Positions 43,897 to 53,500 are shown, counted from the stretch's first letter. The stretch is 64,000 nucleotides of DNA from Eubacterium sp. AB3007 (GCF_000688015.1 NZ_JIAD01000001.1:1-64000), one strand, 5' to 3'. The notes: a model not told the origin generated them from the letters alone. Made by a program: numbers and translations.

Positions 43897-44589
43897 ATGG
43901 AACGAATGAATGTCAATCCTACCCGGATGATGCTGACTTCCCTGAAGAAGCGCCTCAAGACCGCCGTCCGTGGCCACAAACTTCTGGAGGACAAGAGGGA
44001 CGAGCTCATGAAAGAATTCCTAGAACTGGCCCGAGAGAATGGCCGGCTGCGACAGGAGGTAGAGAAAGCGCTGGACAGAGTCTATAAGAACTTTACCATC
44101 GCCGCCGCCATCATGTCCCAGGAGGTCATGGAGGAGTCCCTGATGTATCCGAAGCAGGGCGTGGAACTCTCTGTGGGATCCAAGAACATCATGAGTGTGG
44201 ATGTGCCCGTGTTCGAATTCCAGACCACGGCGAAAGACACCGGTGATATTATCCCGTACGGGTTTGCCCGCACCAGCGGAAACCTGGACAAAGCCGTGGC
44301 GGATCTTTCGGACGTGTTCCCCATGTTGCTGGATCTGGCCGCCAAGGAGAAGGAGACATCCCTGCTGGCAGCGGAACTGGAAAAGACCCGTCGGCGTGTC
44401 AACGCGCTGGAGTACGTGATGATTCCCCGTCTGGAGATCACCATCCGCTACATCCAGATGAAACTGGACGAGAACGAACGCGGCAACCAGACCCGCCTGA
44501 TCAAGGTGAAGGACATGATGCTGGAGCAAGCAATCATCGAGCGGCGTGAGAAGGAGGAAGCAGCCAGAGCGCAGTATGCGCAGACATGA
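43897..44589 (+). CDS. ntpD: V/A-type ATPase central-stalk subunit D
   Basis: 230 residues. N- and C-terminal long helices that form the rotating coiled coil. The N-terminus MNVNPTRMMLTSLKKRLKTA and the segment RRRVNALEYVMIPRLE are the family hallmarks. Last gene of the operon. The E. hirae operon continues with ntpHJ; neither is found here. Confidence 0.94.
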   Translation: MERMNVNPTRMMLTSLKKRLKTAVRGHKLLEDKRDELMKEFLELARENGRLRQEVEKALDRVYKNFTIAAAIMSQEVMEESLMYPKQGVELSVGSKNIMSVDVPVFEFQTTAKDTGDIIPYGFARTSGNLDKAVADLSDVFPMLLDLAAKEKETSLLAAELEKTRRRVNALEYVMIPRLEITIRYIQMKLDENERGNQTRLIKVKDMMLEQAIIERREKEEAARAQYAQT

Positions 44590-44596
44590 GAGAAGG

Positions 44597-44626
44597 AACG
44601 GCCCTGTCATCTTGGCAGGGCCGTTT
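44597..44626 (+). terminator. Terminator of the ntp operon
   Basis: AACGGCCCTG/CAGGGCCGTT stem with a nine-base loop and a short TTT. A second strong hairpin without T tract follows at 44641-44665 (GGGGTTGCGA/TCGCAGCCCC). Confidence 0.65.
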
Positions 44627-44783
44627 GGTCCGCCAGAAGCGGGGTTGCGAAATGATCGCAGCCCCGTGATTTATATAAAAAACCGCTTGACGGAATCACT
44701 TTACCAAATTATAGTGGATTATACCACCCGTGTTTGCGGGGCTGATGGCTTTGTGCAGAAGGGGGCAGGCTGAGCTTAAGGGA

Positions 44784-44842
44784 TTATGGCAGAATTGCGT
44801 ATACTTATGGCAGTGCCATAAGTATAGCCGGATTTGCCATAA
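44784..44842. repeat. 59-bp four-half-site palindrome, copy B
   Basis: Same length and layout as copy A: TTATGGCA..TTATGGCA-G-TGCCATAA..TGCCATAA. It differs from A mainly in the spacers. The shared flank GCTTTGTGCAGA lies at 44748-44759. It makes up part of the 374-base gap between ntpD and the next gene, which otherwise holds two hairpins and no ORF I trust. Confidence 0.92.
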
Positions 44843-44867
44843 GGATTTGACGATTTTGGGGTTTTTC

Positions 44868-44926
44868 TTATGGCAGAACGATGTATGTTTATGGCAGTGC
44901 CATAAGAATAGCTGGATTTGCCATAA
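44868..44926. repeat. 59-bp four-half-site palindrome, copy C
   Basis: Third copy, 84 bases after copy B in the same orientation, 37 bases before the ATG of the nuclease-like gene. Half-sites are identical to copies A and B; spacers differ more. Confidence 0.92.
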
Positions 44927-44963
44927 TCGGAAAATCAACGATTTGGAAAGGGGGACGATCACA

Positions 44964-45794
44964 ATGAGCCAATCATTGATGAAGTGTGTAAACGACGAAA
45001 TCAGGCGAAATCAGAGCATCATCGATTCTACGAGAGTGGACCTGCCAAGAGAGTTGACCGGGAGATTGGAGAAGCAGACCCATGGAAAGAACACATACTT
45101 CTACTTGGCCTACAAAGAAAACGGCAAAAGAGTTCGGAAGTGTTTGGGGAAAGCCAATGCGGCCGAGGTCAGAAGCTTTGTGCGGGACATCTGCAAGATC
45201 GAGCGGATCAAGCTCCTCGAGAACAATAACCAGGCGTTAGAAGAGCTCAAGCAGAACATTCTGGAGGATTCTATCCCAGTGATCAACGCCAGACTGCCGG
45301 AAACGTGCAGGGGACTTCTGATGGATGGTTTCGTGGATGAGAGGATGGAGCAGCTGAAGGCCTGGGCGAGGGCAGAGTATCGGAAGAATACCTTCAACGA
45401 GGAGAAAAAGACCCATGTGGCCTGTGATGGGACACCGGTCAGATCAAAGGGTGAGGTGATCTGGTACAACCTGCTCTACAGTCTGGGTATCCCGTTTCGG
45501 TACGAGCCGCTGATCGAGTTGCAGGACGATGTGGGGAGAACAGTGTATAAGGCACCAGATTTTCAGATCCAGTGCTATGACGGCTCCTTCATCCTGATCG
45601 AGCACCTGGGATGCATCAAGGATCCTGGCTACTGCAACGGGTTTGCCACCAAGTGCCGGTACTATCTGCGAGAGGGATACGTGCTTGGTGTCAATTACTT
45701 CGTGTCCAGCGATGATGTATATGGGAACACAGACTCCTTTGCCATCGCCAAACTCGCGCAGCTTGTGGAGCAGCGGTTCTATGGCATCGGATGA
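44964..45794 (+). CDS. Hypothetical protein with a PD-(D/E)XK nuclease-like C-terminus
   Basis: 276 residues from ATG 44964 (AAAGGGGGA upstream). The first 75 residues hold a GKNTYFYLAYKENGKRVRKCLGK segment, a basic short domain also seen at the start of some transposase-like proteins. The middle is helical and charged. The last 110 residues contain RSKGEVIWYNLLYSLGIPFRYE, KAPDFQIQ and FILIEHLGCIKD: a Glu, a Pro-Asp and a Glu spaced as in PD-(D/E)XK nucleases, though the final Lys is replaced by His. This matches a hypothetical-protein family common in gut Bacillota. Two 59-bp palindromes sit directly upstream. The nuclease role is inference. Confidence 0.7.
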   Translation: MSQSLMKCVNDEIRRNQSIIDSTRVDLPRELTGRLEKQTHGKNTYFYLAYKENGKRVRKCLGKANAAEVRSFVRDICKIERIKLLENNNQALEELKQNILEDSIPVINARLPETCRGLLMDGFVDERMEQLKAWARAEYRKNTFNEEKKTHVACDGTPVRSKGEVIWYNLLYSLGIPFRYEPLIELQDDVGRTVYKAPDFQIQCYDGSFILIEHLGCIKDPGYCNGFATKCRYYLREGYVLGVNYFVSSDDVYGNTDSFAIAKLAQLVEQRFYGIG

Positions 45795-45818
45795 GAAAGA
45801 AAGAGAGAAAGGCAGCAT

Positions 45819-47078
45819 ATGAACAAATACAGAGACTACGACAACTATATGAAAGAATATCCCACTGGGGACGGTTATTTTGGACGATACGGCGGCAACT
45901 ATCTGGAGGATCCTGAGTTGAACAAAGCCTTCAACGAGTATGCGGAAGGCTACAATACCATCGCACAGTCTGCCCAGTTCATCAACGAGCTGAGGAGGAT
46001 CCGTCGGGATTTTCAGGGAAGACCCACACCGGTGTACCACTGCCAGAATCTGTCCAACCTGCTCGGACGGACACAGATCTATCTGAAGCGAGAAGACCTG
46101 AACCATACCGGTGCTCACAAGCTAAACCACTGTATGGGCGAGGGTTTGCTTGCCAAGTTCATGGGCAAGAAGAAACTTATCGCGGAGACCGGAGCGGGGC
46201 AGCACGGTGTGGCTCTGGCCACCGCAGCCGCTTACTTCGGTCTGGAGTGTGACATCTACATGGGAGAGGTGGACATCGCCAAACAGGCCCCTAACGTGAC
46301 CCGTATGAAGATGCTGGGCGCCAACGTGATCCCGGTAAAATTCGGGCTCAGGACACTGAAGGAGGCGGTGGACGCTGCTTTTGTCGCCTATTCCAAGGAA
46401 TACAAGGACGCCATCTACTGCATCGGCACTGCGGCAGGTCCCCATCCCTTCCCATTGATGGTGAGAGATTTCCAGTATGTTATCGGCCAGGAGGCAAGGG
46501 AGCAGTTCCTGGAACAGACAGGGCACCTGCCGGACCAAGTGGTGGCCTGTGTTGGGGGCGGCTCCAACTCCATCGGCATGTTCACACCTTTCCTGGCAGA
46601 TCCTGTGGAACTGGTAGGAGTAGAGCCTCTGGGCCGGGGTCCACATCTGGGGGATCATGCTTCCACGTTGACCTACGGCAGGGAAGGCGTGATGCATGGA
46701 TTCAACAGCATCATGCTGGCTGACGAAGAAGGCGAGCCTGCTCCCGTATACTCCAACGCCAGCGGTCTGGACTATCCAGCAGTGGGGCCGGAGCACGCCA
46801 TGCTCCACGATATGGGGCGGGTACGTTACACCACTATCGACGACGAAGAAGCCATGGAGGCACTGTTCCTGTTATCCAGAAACGAGGGAATTATCCCGGC
46901 TATCGAGAGCTCCCATGCACTTGCCCATGCCATCAAGGTGGGACGGACTGGCGTGACCGGATCCATCCTGGTGAACCTTTCCGGCCGCGGTGACAAGGAC
47001 ATGGATTATATTGTAGAGCACTATGGCTACGGAGATGAGTTTTTGAAGAAGATGGAAGAGCGCCGGAAGGAAAGATAG
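45819..47078 (+). CDS. trpB: Stand-alone tryptophan synthase beta chain
   Basis: 419 residues. PLP enzyme joining indole and serine to tryptophan. PLP Lys101 in HTGAHKLNH, catalytic Glu123 in AETGAGQHG, phosphate-binding [10 protein letters not shown] near 245, and [13 protein letters not shown]. The length and these motifs are of the TrpB1 type. No trpA or other trp gene is adjacent; the neighbours are a nuclease-like gene and rlmD (three bases on). It may use scavenged indole or have a trpA elsewhere. RBS AAGAAAGAGAGAAAGG. Confidence 0.92.
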   Translation: MNKYRDYDNYMKEYPTGDGYFGRYGGNYLEDPELNKAFNEYAEGYNTIAQSAQFINELRRIRRDFQGRPTPVYHCQNLSNLLGRTQIYLKREDLNHTGAHKLNHCMGEGLLAKFMGKKKLIAETGAGQHGVALATAAAYFGLECDIYMGEVDIAKQAPNVTRMKMLGANVIPVKFGLRTLKEAVDAAFVAYSKEYKDAIYCIGTAAGPHPFPLMVRDFQYVIGQEAREQFLEQTGHLPDQVVACVGGGSNSIGMFTPFLADPVELVGVEPLGRGPHLGDHASTLTYGREGVMHGFNSIMLADEEGEPAPVYSNASGLDYPAVGPEHAMLHDMGRVRYTTIDDEEAMEALFLLSRNEGIIPAIESSHALAHAIKVGRTGVTGSILVNLSGRGDKDMDYIVEHYGYGDEFLKKMEERRKER

Positions 47079-47081
47079 AGT

Positions 47082-48719
47082 ATGGAGAAAGGATCGATCA
47101 TCACCATCAAGATAGAAGATATGACAGTACAGGGGCAAGGCGTAGGTCGTGCAGAGGACGGCAGAGCGGTCTTTGTGCGGGGGGCGGTGCCGGGGGATGT
47201 GGTCACCTGTAAGCTCACAAAACTGAAGAAACGCTATGCCTTTGCCAGCTTGCTGGACGTGGACATTCCCTCTCCGGACAGGCAGGCACCCTTCTGTATG
47301 TATAACGGGGAGTGTGGCGGATGCATGTTCCAGTCGCTGACCTATGAGGGCCAGCTGGCACTGAAGGAGAAGCACGTCCGGGATGCACTGGTGCGGCTGG
47401 GCGGCGTAGAGGAACCGGTGCTCCGGCCTATCGTTGGTATGGATGAACCCTACCGCTACAGGAATAAAGCCTCCATGCCTGTGTCCACCGGTGGCATCAT
47501 CACTCGGAAAGGAGGCATCGTAGAGCCTATCGGTGTTCCAGAGGTCGGGTTCTTCCGGGGCAGATCCCACGATGTGGTGGACTGCCAGGACTGCGTGTTG
47601 CAGGCGGAACCGGCGATTGCAGCAGCAGAGGCCCTGCGCCGATTCATGGAGGAAGATCATATCACCGCCTTCGACCCCAAATGGGAGAAGGGGTTGCTGC
47701 GTCATATGGTGGTAAGAACCGCCTTCGGCACCGGAGAAGTCATGGTGATCCTGGTGACCAGCGGTGGAGGGATCCCCAATGCCGCCAAGCTGATTTCCAT
47801 GCTGGACGATGCTATCGCAGCGATTCCCTGGCCGGAAGGGGAGGGGGATCCACAGGAGCCGCCTTTCAGCCTGGAGAGTGTAGTGCTGAATATTAACAAA
47901 ACCCCGGTTGGAGCTGGGAGCATCTACGGGGACAAGACCGAGGTGCTGGCCGGACGGCCGGTAATAAGCGAAGCTCTGGGAGGGATGGAGTTTGAGATCT
48001 CACCGCTGTCCTTCTTTCAAGTGAATCCAGAGCAGATGATGGTCTTGTATAACAAAGCTACGGAATACGCAGATCTCTCGGGCGGAGAGACCGTGCTGGA
48101 TCTGTACTGTGGAGCAGGTACCATCGGCCTGTGGATGTTGAATGAACTTCGGGAGCGGGCGCCGGAGCAGTTTGGGAGCACCAGAGTTCTGGGGATTGAG
48201 TCAGTGAAAAGTGCGGTCCTGGACGCAAACCGGAATGCAGTGCTGAACAGAATCGTGAATGCCCGCTATGTGGAAGGGAAGGCGGAGCATGTACTCCCTG
48301 CACTGATGGGCGAGGTGAGTCCTGAGGAACTGCCGGAAATGGCCATCGGGTTGAGAAAGGTCCTGGAGGACGAATCTCTGCGGGTGGAGCATGCAGATGT
48401 GGTGATCCTGGATCCTCCCCGTGCAGGCTGCGATGAGAGGCTGTTGGCGGCGGTGGTAAAGGCTGCTCCAGATCGCATCGTCTACGTGTCCTGTGATCCC
48501 GCTACTCTGGCAAGGGATGTGAAATTCCTTGGCGCGAACGGATACCGATTCAGGGAAGCGACACCGGTAGACATGTTCCCCTGGGTGGGGCATGTCGAAA
48601 GCTGTGTGCTTTTGCGCAGGGTGAGCAACCGAAAAGCAGATTCCCATGTGAAACTGAACGTGAAGATGGAGGATTACTATCGAATTAAAGACTCGAAAGG
48701 CGGTGAAGCGGATGGATGA
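47082..48719 (+). CDS. rlmD: 23S rRNA (uracil-C5)-methyltransferase, RlmD/RumA type
   Basis: 545 residues. N-terminal TRAM domain (about 1-58), [4Fe-4S] cysteines C72, C78 and C81 (FCMYNGECGGC) with a later Cys of DCQDC, SAM-binding LDLYCGAGTIGLWML, catalytic Cys in DPPRAGCDERLL (about 449) and YVSCDPATLARDVKFL. The exact uridine cannot be told. After the expected end (HVESCVLLRRVSN) there is an extra tail of about 30 residues (RKADSHVKLNVKMEDYY..). Similar tails recur as fragments at 50.7 and 56.5 kb, which suggests that the 3' end is an insertion site. The stop overlaps the fic remnant. Confidence 0.92.
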   Translation: MEKGSIITIKIEDMTVQGQGVGRAEDGRAVFVRGAVPGDVVTCKLTKLKKRYAFASLLDVDIPSPDRQAPFCMYNGECGGCMFQSLTYEGQLALKEKHVRDALVRLGGVEEPVLRPIVGMDEPYRYRNKASMPVSTGGIITRKGGIVEPIGVPEVGFFRGRSHDVVDCQDCVLQAEPAIAAAEALRRFMEEDHITAFDPKWEKGLLRHMVVRTAFGTGEVMVILVTSGGGIPNAAKLISMLDDAIAAIPWPEGEGDPQEPPFSLESVVLNINKTPVGAGSIYGDKTEVLAGRPVISEALGGMEFEISPLSFFQVNPEQMMVLYNKATEYADLSGGETVLDLYCGAGTIGLWMLNELRERAPEQFGSTRVLGIESVKSAVLDANRNAVLNRIVNARYVEGKAEHVLPALMGEVSPEELPEMAIGLRKVLEDESLRVEHADVVILDPPRAGCDERLLAAVVKAAPDRIVYVSCDPATLARDVKFLGANGYRFREATPVDMFPWVGHVESCVLLRRVSNRKADSHVKLNVKMEDYYRIKDSKGGEADG

Positions 48720-49606
48720 TATAAAAAAAGGATCCTTTTGAGGAATATATTAGGCAATCAGAACCATCCAAACGTGAACTGGGATATGCCTGGTATACTG
48801 CAATGGGGCTTCAGGCAGTCGATGGCCTTGATACTTCTGATTATCTGAAAAATATTGCAAAACAAAATATTGAGGGCGAGATTACGCTTTCGGAAGCCGG
48901 TAGACTCATAGAGAGTTATTATGAGGAATCAAAAGAGAGGGACGCAGACAGGACGAAAGAAGCGGATATTGTTTCAGCTCGTATAGCCGCTATCCTTTCA
49001 GAAAGGCGTTTATTTTTTCAGTGCCTCAGTATATCGGAATTCACAGAAGGCTGTTTAAAGGAATCTACTCCCATGCTGGAATATGATATCAGGACTGAGA
49101 ATGAGTATGAATATCCGCTGAACAGTATTTCAGATATAATTCCTCATCTGGCCAGGTTTGTATCAAGACTCTGGCAAATACATGCATTTTGGGAAGGAAA
49201 TACCAGAATAACAGCAGTGTTTTTCATTAAGTATCTTAGATCTATGGGATTTGATGTCACTACGGAGTATTTGGAACTTTTTTTAAGAAATCTCCTGCTT
49301 GGAGAGTCTAACGAATTGAAGAATCGTTATATGCATGTTCGATGGAAAATGCAAAAACAGGACATTCAGGATCGAAAACAGGACATTCAAGGCCAAAAAC
49401 AGGATATTCAAAAAAAAGAACAGCATATTCAGGTTTTGTTCGAGCGATTCGGGTATGATCAGTTTTTTGGACGTACCGAAGTGATGAGTGAGTTATCCAT
49501 AACGGCTTCTCCGGCGTCTGCATTGATTAAAAAGATGCTGGATTGGGGAGTAATATATCCTATGAAGGGAAAAGGAAAAGGGAAATACTTATTCAGGAGA
49601 AACTAA
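48712..49606 (+). pseudogene. Decayed Fic-family AMP-transferase
   Basis: Start ATG 48712 reads MDDIKK and then needs one base less in an A7 run (48723-48729) to continue DPFEEYIRQSEPSKRELGYAWYTAMGLQAVDG, the usual N-terminus of this Fic group. Near 49020-49085 QYIGIHRRLFKGIYSHAG sits in another frame and the protein resumes at LEYDIRTENEYEYPL, so a stretch is lost. The Fic motif survives as HAFWEGNTR, but about 35 residues normally following it before TTEYLELFLRNLLL are missing. The C-terminus has KQDIQ-type repeats and a winged-helix part. Not expected to be active. Confidence 0.85.
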
Positions 49607-49609
49607 AAA

Positions 49610-49774
49610 ATGATTAAAACAAGAGAGGCTGTAGCTCATTGTCCAAGCATAGGAAGGTCCTCAGCCCTTGCAGCCTTTAAGAGACTTGCTGAAGAAGGAC
49701 TTATCATTCGGGAAGGATCCGGAAGAAGTACATTTTACGTTCGTGCTGACAGCAAATATTTTTCGTCCAAATAA
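49610..49774 (+). pseudogene. Short helix-turn-helix fragment
   Basis: 54 codons: MIKTREAVAHCPSIGRSSAL, then FKRLAEEGLIIREGSGRSTFYV. It resembles the winged-helix end of Fic-type proteins and begins three bases after the fic remnant, so it is probably a broken-off piece of a related gene. It could instead be a tiny independent regulator. Confidence 0.45.
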
Positions 49775-49835
49775 ATGCTGATTTGGATGAAAAACATTAC
49801 GACTGGATGAAAAAGCATATTGGAGGAACTATTGA

Positions 49836-50654
49836 TTGAAAAAATATTTGATGCCGGTGCTGATACTGGCAATATTTGAAACCGTGGCAGTGACGTTATG
49901 GCTGACAAAAGATAATATTTTTTATCTTTTCAATTTCAGTTATATCGGTCTGTCCATATCTCTCGGGGTTTTCCTGTTTATCAGGAAGCATAAGTATGCC
50001 CGCCGTATCGTGCAGCTTCTTGTCGGTTTGTACATGCTTATATATCTTGGACTCATCTGTAATGAAAATATGCAGATTGAGGGCTTCTGGTACTATTTGT
50101 TTACAGGTGTATTTGAAGCAGCAACAATACACTATGCCGTAGCAAAAATATTCGGACCATTGGTGTTTGGCAGAGGATGGTGCGGATATGCCTGCTGGAC
50201 AGCAATGGTACTGGATTTTCTGCCATATAAAGTTCCGAAAGAACCAAGGAAGAAAATCGGATGGATCAGATATATAACTTTTGCAGTCTCTCTGATCTTT
50301 GTTGAAGCCTTATTCCTTGCAAAAGTCGGAAATATAGAGAGAATTATGTTCTGGGCATTTATAGCAGGAAACGTAATTTATTATGCAATAGGTATAATCC
50401 TGGCCTATGCATTTAAGGACAACCGGGCTTTTTGTAAATACATCTGCCCGATTACTGTTTTTTTGAAACCAATGAGTTACTTCTCCCTGCTGCGCATTAA
50501 ATGTGATAAAGACAAGTGTATTTCCTGTGGAAAGTGCAAAAAAGTATGTCCAATGAATGTCGATGTAACAGATAACAGCAGAAAGCGGTTGAACGGCACA
50601 GAGTGCATACTTTGTATGGAATGTGTAAAAAACTGTCCTAAAGATGCATTATAG
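49836..50654 (+). CDS. Polytopic membrane protein with two [4Fe-4S] clusters (NapH-like)
   Basis: 272 residues. Six to seven hydrophobic segments (to about 220) and the motif FGRGWCGYACWTAM between them, then FCKYICPITVF. The C-terminal ferredoxin-like domain has CISCGKCKKVCP and CILCMECVKNCP. This is the layout of NapH/CcoG-like electron-transfer proteins; the partner is unknown. Start TTG 49836 with GGAGG about ten bases upstream. It looks intact and is flanked by fic and rlmD remnants, so it may be cargo of a mobile island. Confidence 0.8.
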   Translation: MKKYLMPVLILAIFETVAVTLWLTKDNIFYLFNFSYIGLSISLGVFLFIRKHKYARRIVQLLVGLYMLIYLGLICNENMQIEGFWYYLFTGVFEAATIHYAVAKIFGPLVFGRGWCGYACWTAMVLDFLPYKVPKEPRKKIGWIRYITFAVSLIFVEALFLAKVGNIERIMFWAFIAGNVIYYAIGIILAYAFKDNRAFCKYICPITVFLKPMSYFSLLRIKCDKDKCISCGKCKKVCPMNVDVTDNSRKRLNGTECILCMECVKNCPKDAL

Positions 50655-50677
50655 CTAAAATGGAAACTGTAGAAATG

Positions 50678-50931
50678 TTTCCGCATACAGACGAAATTGT
50701 GGAAATGTTCCCTCATACGGGTGACATCCATAATGGTGTCTCGGGGTATGTGGAAGTCGCTGTCCCTCTTGAACGCGTGAGCAACCGAAAAGCGGCTTTC
50801 TACGTGAAACTGAATGTGAAAGCGGATATTATGAAATTCGGTTGCTCAGGCGGACAACAGTCGAGACGGTAGTTCTTTTACGTAGAGAAAAGATTAATGG
50901 TTATGTTGATATTGATCTAGATATAGAATAG
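50678..50931 (+). pseudogene. Remnants of rlmD-like 3' ends
   Basis: Two pieces lie side by side. The first reads VEMFPHTGD...VPLERVSNRKAAFYVKLNVKADI and matches the tail of the intact rlmD (RRVSNRKADSHVKLNVKM). The second, in another frame from about 50855, reads VETVVLLRREKINGYVDIDL and stops at 50931; that is another common ending of RumA-type methyltransferases. No catalytic part is present. Confidence 0.65.
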
Positions 50932-51194
50932 TTGGAGAGCACACAAGTATATACATTTGATTTAGACTCATAAATCAGGATTTGCATGGTTTATACAAGA
51001 TGTTCGCATATAAGAAGGTGATATTACGAAATATTTGATTTATCTAAAAGCTTAACGAGAAAACCCCCACTTCTGCAAGTGTAGGGATGAATCGTTCGGT
51101 ATGGGCCAAAGAATGCTATACGGCTATACCCTCGAGTGTCGCTCTGCAGGAGAGCCATTTCTGAGTAAAATGCCAGGAACTTCTTGTTTCGATA

Positions 51195-51223
51195 TTGCAT
51201 AAAAGGATGACATGTGATACGAT
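51195..51223 (+). promoter_or_regulatory. Likely tnpB promoter
   Basis: TTGCAT (51195-51200), 17-base spacer, TACGAT (51218-51223). Confidence 0.4.
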
Positions 51224-51248
51224 AAGAACATACGTTCGGAGGTGTATC

Positions 51249-52352
51249 ATGAAGCGTATCAGAGGATACCGGTATCGCGCATATCCAGACCGGAAACAGC
51301 AGGCGTTCTTCGCACGGACCTTTGGGGCCTGTCGTTTTGTATATAACTACTATCTTGAACAGAAGAAAACGTTTTGGGAGGAGTGTCATGACACGCTGAA
51401 ATACACAGAAGAAAGCAGAGATCTGTCCCATCACCTGAAAAAGGAGGCACCATGGCTGAAAGAAGCTGACAGCATCGCGCTGCAGCAAGCCCTGAGACAC
51501 CTGGAACAAGCATATGAGAACTTTTTTCAGAAGCGAGGAGGGTATCCGAAGTTCAAAAGCAAACGGCATGCTCAGAGTTACCGAACGATGAATGTAAATG
51601 GCAGCATCCGGATCGGAGGAGACCGGATCCGGGTACCGAAAGCGGGAGACGTTAAGATCCGAAATACAAGAGTCTTTGACGGAAGGATCCTGTCGGCCAC
51701 GGTATCCATGACAGCCAGCGGGAGGTATTACATCACGCTGCAGGTAGAGGAGGAGGCAGAAGTGCTTCCGAACAAAGGAGGAGAAACGGGGCTGGATGCT
51801 GGGCTGACGGTCCTGTATACTGATTCATCCGGGAAGAGCGTTCCGAACCCAAGGACACAGAAGAAGCACGAGAAGAAGATCGCAAGACTTGCGAAGAAGC
51901 TGTCGAGAAAGAAGAGAGGATCGAAGAACCGGGAGAAGGCAAGGAAGAAACTTGCGAGAGAACAGGAGAAGGTAGCAGACATCAGAAGAGACTATTTGCA
52001 TAAGGAGACCTGTCGGCTGGCGAACGAGAACCAAGTCGTCTGCGTAGAGGATCTGAATGTAAAAGGGATGATGAAAAACCACAGGCTCGCCAGGTCCATC
52101 GGAGACGCGTCGTGGGGGGAGTTCTACCGGATGCTGGAATACAAGCTGGCAGATCATGGCGGGGTACTGGTGAAGGTACCGCGGACATTCCCGTCAAGCC
52201 AGCAATGTTCATGCTGTGGAAAGAGAAACACGGGGGTCAAGGATCTTTCGGTCAGGAGATGGAAGTGCCCGGTGTGTGGAGCGCTGCATGACAGAGATGT
52301 GAATGCAGCGATCAATATACTGAAGAAAGGGAAGGAGATCCTGGCGGCATAG
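51249..52352 (+). CDS. tnpB: TnpB RNA-guided nuclease (OrfB of IS605 family)
   Basis: 367 residues from ATG 51249 (GGAGGTG upstream). The RuvC triad is intact: D183 (ETGLDAGL), E267 ([10 protein letters not shown]) and D350 (HDRDVNAA). The zinc finger has C320, C323, C340 and C343 (CSCCG..CPVCG). The N-terminal helix-turn-helix region ([21 protein letters not shown]) and the Lys-rich linker are normal. TnpB proteins cut DNA next to a short TAM using a guide RNA from the element's right end. All key residues are kept, so it may be active. Confidence 0.95.
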   Translation: MKRIRGYRYRAYPDRKQQAFFARTFGACRFVYNYYLEQKKTFWEECHDTLKYTEESRDLSHHLKKEAPWLKEADSIALQQALRHLEQAYENFFQKRGGYPKFKSKRHAQSYRTMNVNGSIRIGGDRIRVPKAGDVKIRNTRVFDGRILSATVSMTASGRYYITLQVEEEAEVLPNKGGETGLDAGLTVLYTDSSGKSVPNPRTQKKHEKKIARLAKKLSRKKRGSKNREKARKKLAREQEKVADIRRDYLHKETCRLANENQVVCVEDLNVKGMMKNHRLARSIGDASWGEFYRMLEYKLADHGGVLVKVPRTFPSSQQCSCCGKRNTGVKDLSVRRWKCPVCGALHDRDVNAAINILKKGKEILAA

Positions 52353-52530
52353 AGCCTCTGGGACGAAATATCGTACCGTGGGTCGCACGGGAAGTAAAGC
52401 CTGTGGAGAGATTGTAAGACGGAGTTCCCAAGGGAACCTGCAGTTCTCGATGAAGCAGGAATCCCCCACTTCAAATACGCGTCAGTGTATTAAGTGGTGG
52501 GAGCGTTCAAGGTCCGGGCGTGATTGGAAG
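52353..52530 (+). ncRNA. Predicted TnpB guide (omega) RNA and its spacer
   Basis: In this family the guide RNA runs from the tnpB 3' end through the right end, and the guide is the first 16-20 bases outside the element. Here the right-end hairpin finishes at 52510, so the guide would be 52511-52530, which is the 5' part of the interrupted reductase gene. Inner complementary pieces around 52375-52460 could form the scaffold. No promoter is claimed. Confidence 0.45.
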
Positions 52531-53500
52531 CCTTTATGCCGCACTTCTTTCTGAGGCAGGAGAGAGTGTTACGGTCTACGTCAGAGGAAATCGTCTGAAA
52601 AGTATACAGGAACTGGGTTTGCAATATAGAGCAGGTAAGGAGATTAAAACTGCAGAGGTGACAGTGCTTTCCCGGCTTGAAGCAAATGACAGATACGATT
52701 ACATCATTCTCGCAGTACGGGAAAATCAGATATATACTGCTCTAGAAGAGTTGAAATATAATACCAGTCCGACCATAGTAACAATGGTGAATTCCCTCGA
52801 TACTTATGATAAGTGGGAAGATGTTTGCGGAAAGGGACGAATTCTTCCTGCGTTTCCCGGAGCCGGCGGAGGTTTTGAGGGGAATATTCTGAATGCATCA
52901 TTGACTCCGAGACTCATTCAACCGACTACTATCGGAAGAGCAGATGGCCGGGAAACGATTTTGGCTTATTCTTTCAGAAAAGCTGGAATTCCCTGCCAGA
53001 TTGTTGATGATATGCATATCTGGCAAATCTGTCATCTGGCTATGGTTGTGCCGATTGCAGATGCATATTATGAGACAAAGGATCCGAAGCACGCAGGAAA
53101 TGACAAAGTGCTTATGAAGAAAACGGCAGTGCAAATCAAGAAAAACTTTGAGGATATTGCACACATGGGACTGAAACTTTCCCCTCCGAAGATGAGAGTG
53201 TTTACCGTTCTCCCTGTGGGAATCATTGCTGTTGTTCTCGGTTTCGTTTTCAGAAGTCGTTTCGGCGACCGCTTCATGTATCAGCATTCCATGAAGGCGC
53301 CGGATGAAATGCAGCAGCTGCATGAACAGTTTTACGGATACATTGAGGAACATAAGAGAGGAAGAAAAATTCCAGTTTCTTTTTCTGCGTTAACATGATA
53401 AACTATCTGTAACAAGGCAGATGAGATCTTAGCCGGAAAGATTGTGACAGAAAAGTCTGCCACGTAACTTTGCGGCTATTTTTAGTACGGCGGTCGTGAG

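Larger units (their letters stand above)
51044..52510 (+). mobile_element. TnpB-only IS200/IS605-type element
   Basis: Left end after TTTAT (51039-51043) with a hairpin CCCACTT/AAGTG...GGG at about 51064-51086. Right end with a long stem (52465-52471 with 52492-52501, inner AATAC/GTATT) finishing GCGTTCAA at 52510. No tnpA is present, so it would need a TnpA in trans to move. The boundaries are supported by restoration of the interrupted reading frame. Confidence 0.8.
51026..53398 (+). pseudogene. Ketopantoate reductase-like gene split by a TnpB element
   Basis: The 3' part (52511-53398) encodes GPGVIGSLYAALLSEAGESV through a normal ApbA/PanE-like C-terminus (about 295 residues). The missing start is found on the other side of the insertion: 51026-51043 encodes (ACG)-KYLIY in the same frame. 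Joining 51043 to 52511 restores KYLIYGPGVIGSLYAAL, the NADP-binding GxGxxG strand. A ribosome binding site (AAGAAGGTGAT) precedes it, but the expected ATG reads ACG. Downstream conserved residues (QICHLAMVVPIADAYY) suggest a ketopantoate reductase-like oxidoreductase. Confidence 0.8.

Noticed and set aside
44696..44962. Frames reading LWQCHK- or LWHCHKHT-type peptides across the palindromes (both strands, also near 29.7 kb)
   Set aside because: They are translations of the 59-bp repeats; the real gene starts at ATG 44964 after its own ribosome binding site.
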